Source: Lysobacterales bacterium
Lineage (GTDB): Bacteria; Pseudomonadota; Gammaproteobacteria; Xanthomonadales; SZUA-5
DNA: 45,297 nucleotides
Assembly: GCA_022841325.1 (NCBI GenBank)
Contig: JALHRS010000046.1
Location: 1 to 45,297, forward strand
Direction of reading: 5' to 3'
A model generated the notes under the pieces. It saw only the letters and a list, made by a program, of their open reading frames with translations, was not told the origin of the DNA and made no database searches. The translations under genes and the position numbers were made by a program. Positions 41,982 through 45,297 of the stretch are shown here, one piece after another; position 1 is the stretch's first letter, and every line of letters starts with the position of its first letter.

Positions 41982-43209
41982 GTGACTGTCCTCGCTGCGC
42001 CGCGCAAGGCTGCGCTGATCTTCATCTTCATCACGGTCACGCTGGACATTCTGGCCATCGGCCTGATCATTCCGGTGCTGCCACCGTTGATCGCGGGCTT
42101 TTTTCCGACCGCGGCCGAGGGCGCGGCGATGTATGGCTGGTTCGTGACGGTGTTTGCGCTGATGCAGTTTCTGGCCTCGCCGGTGCTCGGAGCCTTGTCT
42201 GACCGTTTCGGACGGCGCAAGGTGATCCTGCTGTCGAACCTGGGCCTGGGTCTGGATTACATCCTGATGGCGCTGGCACAGACGCTGCCGCTGCTGCTGC
42301 TGGGCCGGATCATCGGCGGAATCACCTCGGCCAGTGTGGCCACAGCCAATGCCTATATCGCCGACGTCACCCCGCCGGAGAAGCGCGCAGCCAGTTTCGG
42401 CATGCTCGGCGCCGCCTTTGGTCTGGGTTTCGTCATCGGTCCGGCCGCGGGTGGCCTGCTCGGCAGCATCGATCCACGTCTGCCCTTCTGGGTGGCGGCG
42501 GGCCTGAGCCTGAGCAATTTCCTGTACGGCCTGCTGGTGCTGCCCGAATCGCTGCCGGAGGGCCGTCATCACCGTTTCGAATGGCGCCGCGCCAATCCGG
42601 TCGGGGCGCTGATGTGGTTGTGGCGATTTCCGCAGGTCTTTGGGCTCGCCGGGGTCAGCTTTCTGTCGGTGGTGGCACACACCGTGTTCCCGGCCATCTT
42701 CGTGCTCTACGCCACCCATCGCTACGACTGGAGTGCCCGCGATATCGGCTTCACGCTGGCTTTCGTCGGCATCCTCAGCGCCATCGTCCAGGCCGGATTG
42801 GTGCGCCGCATCGTGCCCTGGCTGGGCGAGCGCCGGGCGCTGCTGGTGGGACTGGGTTTCGGCGCCGTCGGTTTTGTCGGCTACGGCTGGGCGCCCAGCG
42901 GCATCTGGTTGTGGACGGTGATGCCCTTGCTGTCGATGTGGGGCCTGGCCAATCCGGCTTTGCAGGCCTTGATGACGCGCCAGATCGATCCCACCGAGCA
43001 GGGCCGTTTGCAGGGCGCGCTGGGCAGCCTCGCCGCCATCGCCGGCATCATCGGTCCTTATGTGTTCGCCCATGTCTACGCTGCCGGCATCGACCCGGCG
43101 CGCAGCTACGAGCTGCCGGGCGCGGCCTTCTTTCTGGCCTCGCTGGTTCTGGTGGCGGCTACCGGCCTGGCCATTGTGGCCAGTCGCGCACCGGCTGCGC
43201 GGGTGGCCG

Positions 43210-43217
<8 letters not shown>
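41982..43217 (+). CDS. Tet-type MFS transporter (TCR/Tet family, DHA1)
   Basis: A 411-residue proton-driven exporter with twelve helices. Helix 1 is preceded by [23 protein letters not shown]; motif A in loop 2-3 is [12 protein letters not shown]; the end of helix 5 shows [17 protein letters not shown] (motif C-like). It resembles tetracycline-type exporters, but many chromosomal members have no known drug. The GTG at 41982 is chosen because it opens directly on the family start; the frame is open further upstream. No strong Shine-Dalgarno was found. The stop lies inside the recQ start region (8-bp overlap), so the pair is translationally linked. Confidence 0.88.
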
Positions 43218-45012
<1,795 letters not shown>

Positions 45013-45072
45013 GCCGGGCCTCTGCCGCGGCGGCGCTTGCGCGCGCAGACGGCGCAGGCCGCAAGCAAGAGC

Positions 45073-45184
45073 TTCAACGCGGAGAACGCAGAGGGTCGCA
45101 GAGAACGCAGAGAGAAGCAGATCGGATCTGCATTCGCTCTTCTCTGCGTTCTCTGCGTTCCTCTGCGTTCTTTGCGTTCAATGC
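45073..45184. repeat. Long inverted repeat after recQ
   Basis: ACGCGGAGAACGCAGAGGGT and CGCAGAGAACGCAGAGAGAAG (about 45078-45119) pair with CTTCTCTGCGTTCTCTGCG and TTCCTCTGCGTTCTTTGCG (about 45138-45180). Same composition as the arms at 41400-41505 and 41658-41768. Confidence 0.85.
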
Positions 45185-45235
45185 CTGACCACAGCTCACC
45201 GCGGTTTCCGGTCTTCGCCGATACACCGAAACGCC

Positions 45236-45297
45236 GCGGTCGCGACGCGAGGTCGCCCCGAGGCCGCTTGATCGCGGATGAATCCGCTCCCACAGGG
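45236..45297 (-). repeat. REP-type elements at the window end
   Basis: GCGGTCGCGACGCGAGGTCG is a diverged inverted copy of the GTAGGAGCGACCTTGCGTCG element; then GATCGCGGATGAATCCGCTC with CCACAGGG matches the 41826 type. The window ends inside it. Confidence 0.75.

Overview
The window is 45 kb of a high-GC gammaproteobacterial chromosome. Gene content suggests a member of the Lysobacterales (Xanthomonadales): thiG-trmB, gmk beside yicC, paired M13 peptidases, an NtrC-like regulator with a GAFTDA loop, and a giant protein with an exosortase-H-type IPTL motif. This placement is inference from content; no rRNA or tRNA gene is visible. About 33 genes are supported, mostly single-copy housekeeping or envelope genes. 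There is no integrase, transposase, phage structural cluster or CRISPR array.

Layout. 30-1540 (minus): thiG-trmB. 1994-5793 (minus): a lipoprotein M13 peptidase and a MATE exporter. 5870-10629 (plus): NAD-dependent epimerase, DUF3667 membrane protein, DUF4286 protein, priA. 10738-11947 (plus): a secreted protein with three E(W/F)PWQ repeats and a DUF6916-like small protein. 12084-23437 (minus): the most unusual region. It holds a 2802-residue surface protein (mid-protein IPTL motif, cadherin-like and SbsA-type Ig repeats, beta-helix), three tandem phage-tail-collar (MdpB-like) genes, a twin-arginine-type secreted protein and a GNAT acetyltransferase. 23575-27310: TauE/SafE permease, ilvE, secreted YtcJ-like amidohydrolase. 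27481-28870 (plus): GNAT enzyme and two Skp/OmpH-like periplasmic proteins, coupled through GTGA and TTGA overlaps. 28895-29953: a structured leader with an intrinsic terminator abutting the ribosome binding site of an arginine-deiminase-superfamily hydrolase (CtlX-like). 29955-33136 (minus): TerB-like protein, then an OlsF-like two-domain acyltransferase coupled to an LpxH-like phosphoesterase. 33764-36686 (plus): sigma-54 response regulator and histidine kinase. 37147-38813 (minus): yicC, gmk. 39254-45012 (plus): a second M13 peptidase, a Tet-type MFS exporter and recQ.

Intergenic spaces are loaded with repeats. There are three 7-bp tandem repeat families (GGTTGTC, GGGGCAC, GGGACTC), one 9-bp family, several REP-like inverted repeats in multiple copies, and a 240-bp REP cassette duplicated in tandem at 41301-41799. 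One heptamer array forms the last codons of the MATE gene.

The best candidates for something undescribed are: (1) the giant mid-cut surface protein together with the three collar proteins, the DUF6916-like protein and the GNAT enzyme, read here as a surface-display module rather than a prophage; (2) the attenuator-like leader in front of the CtlX-like hydrolase gene.
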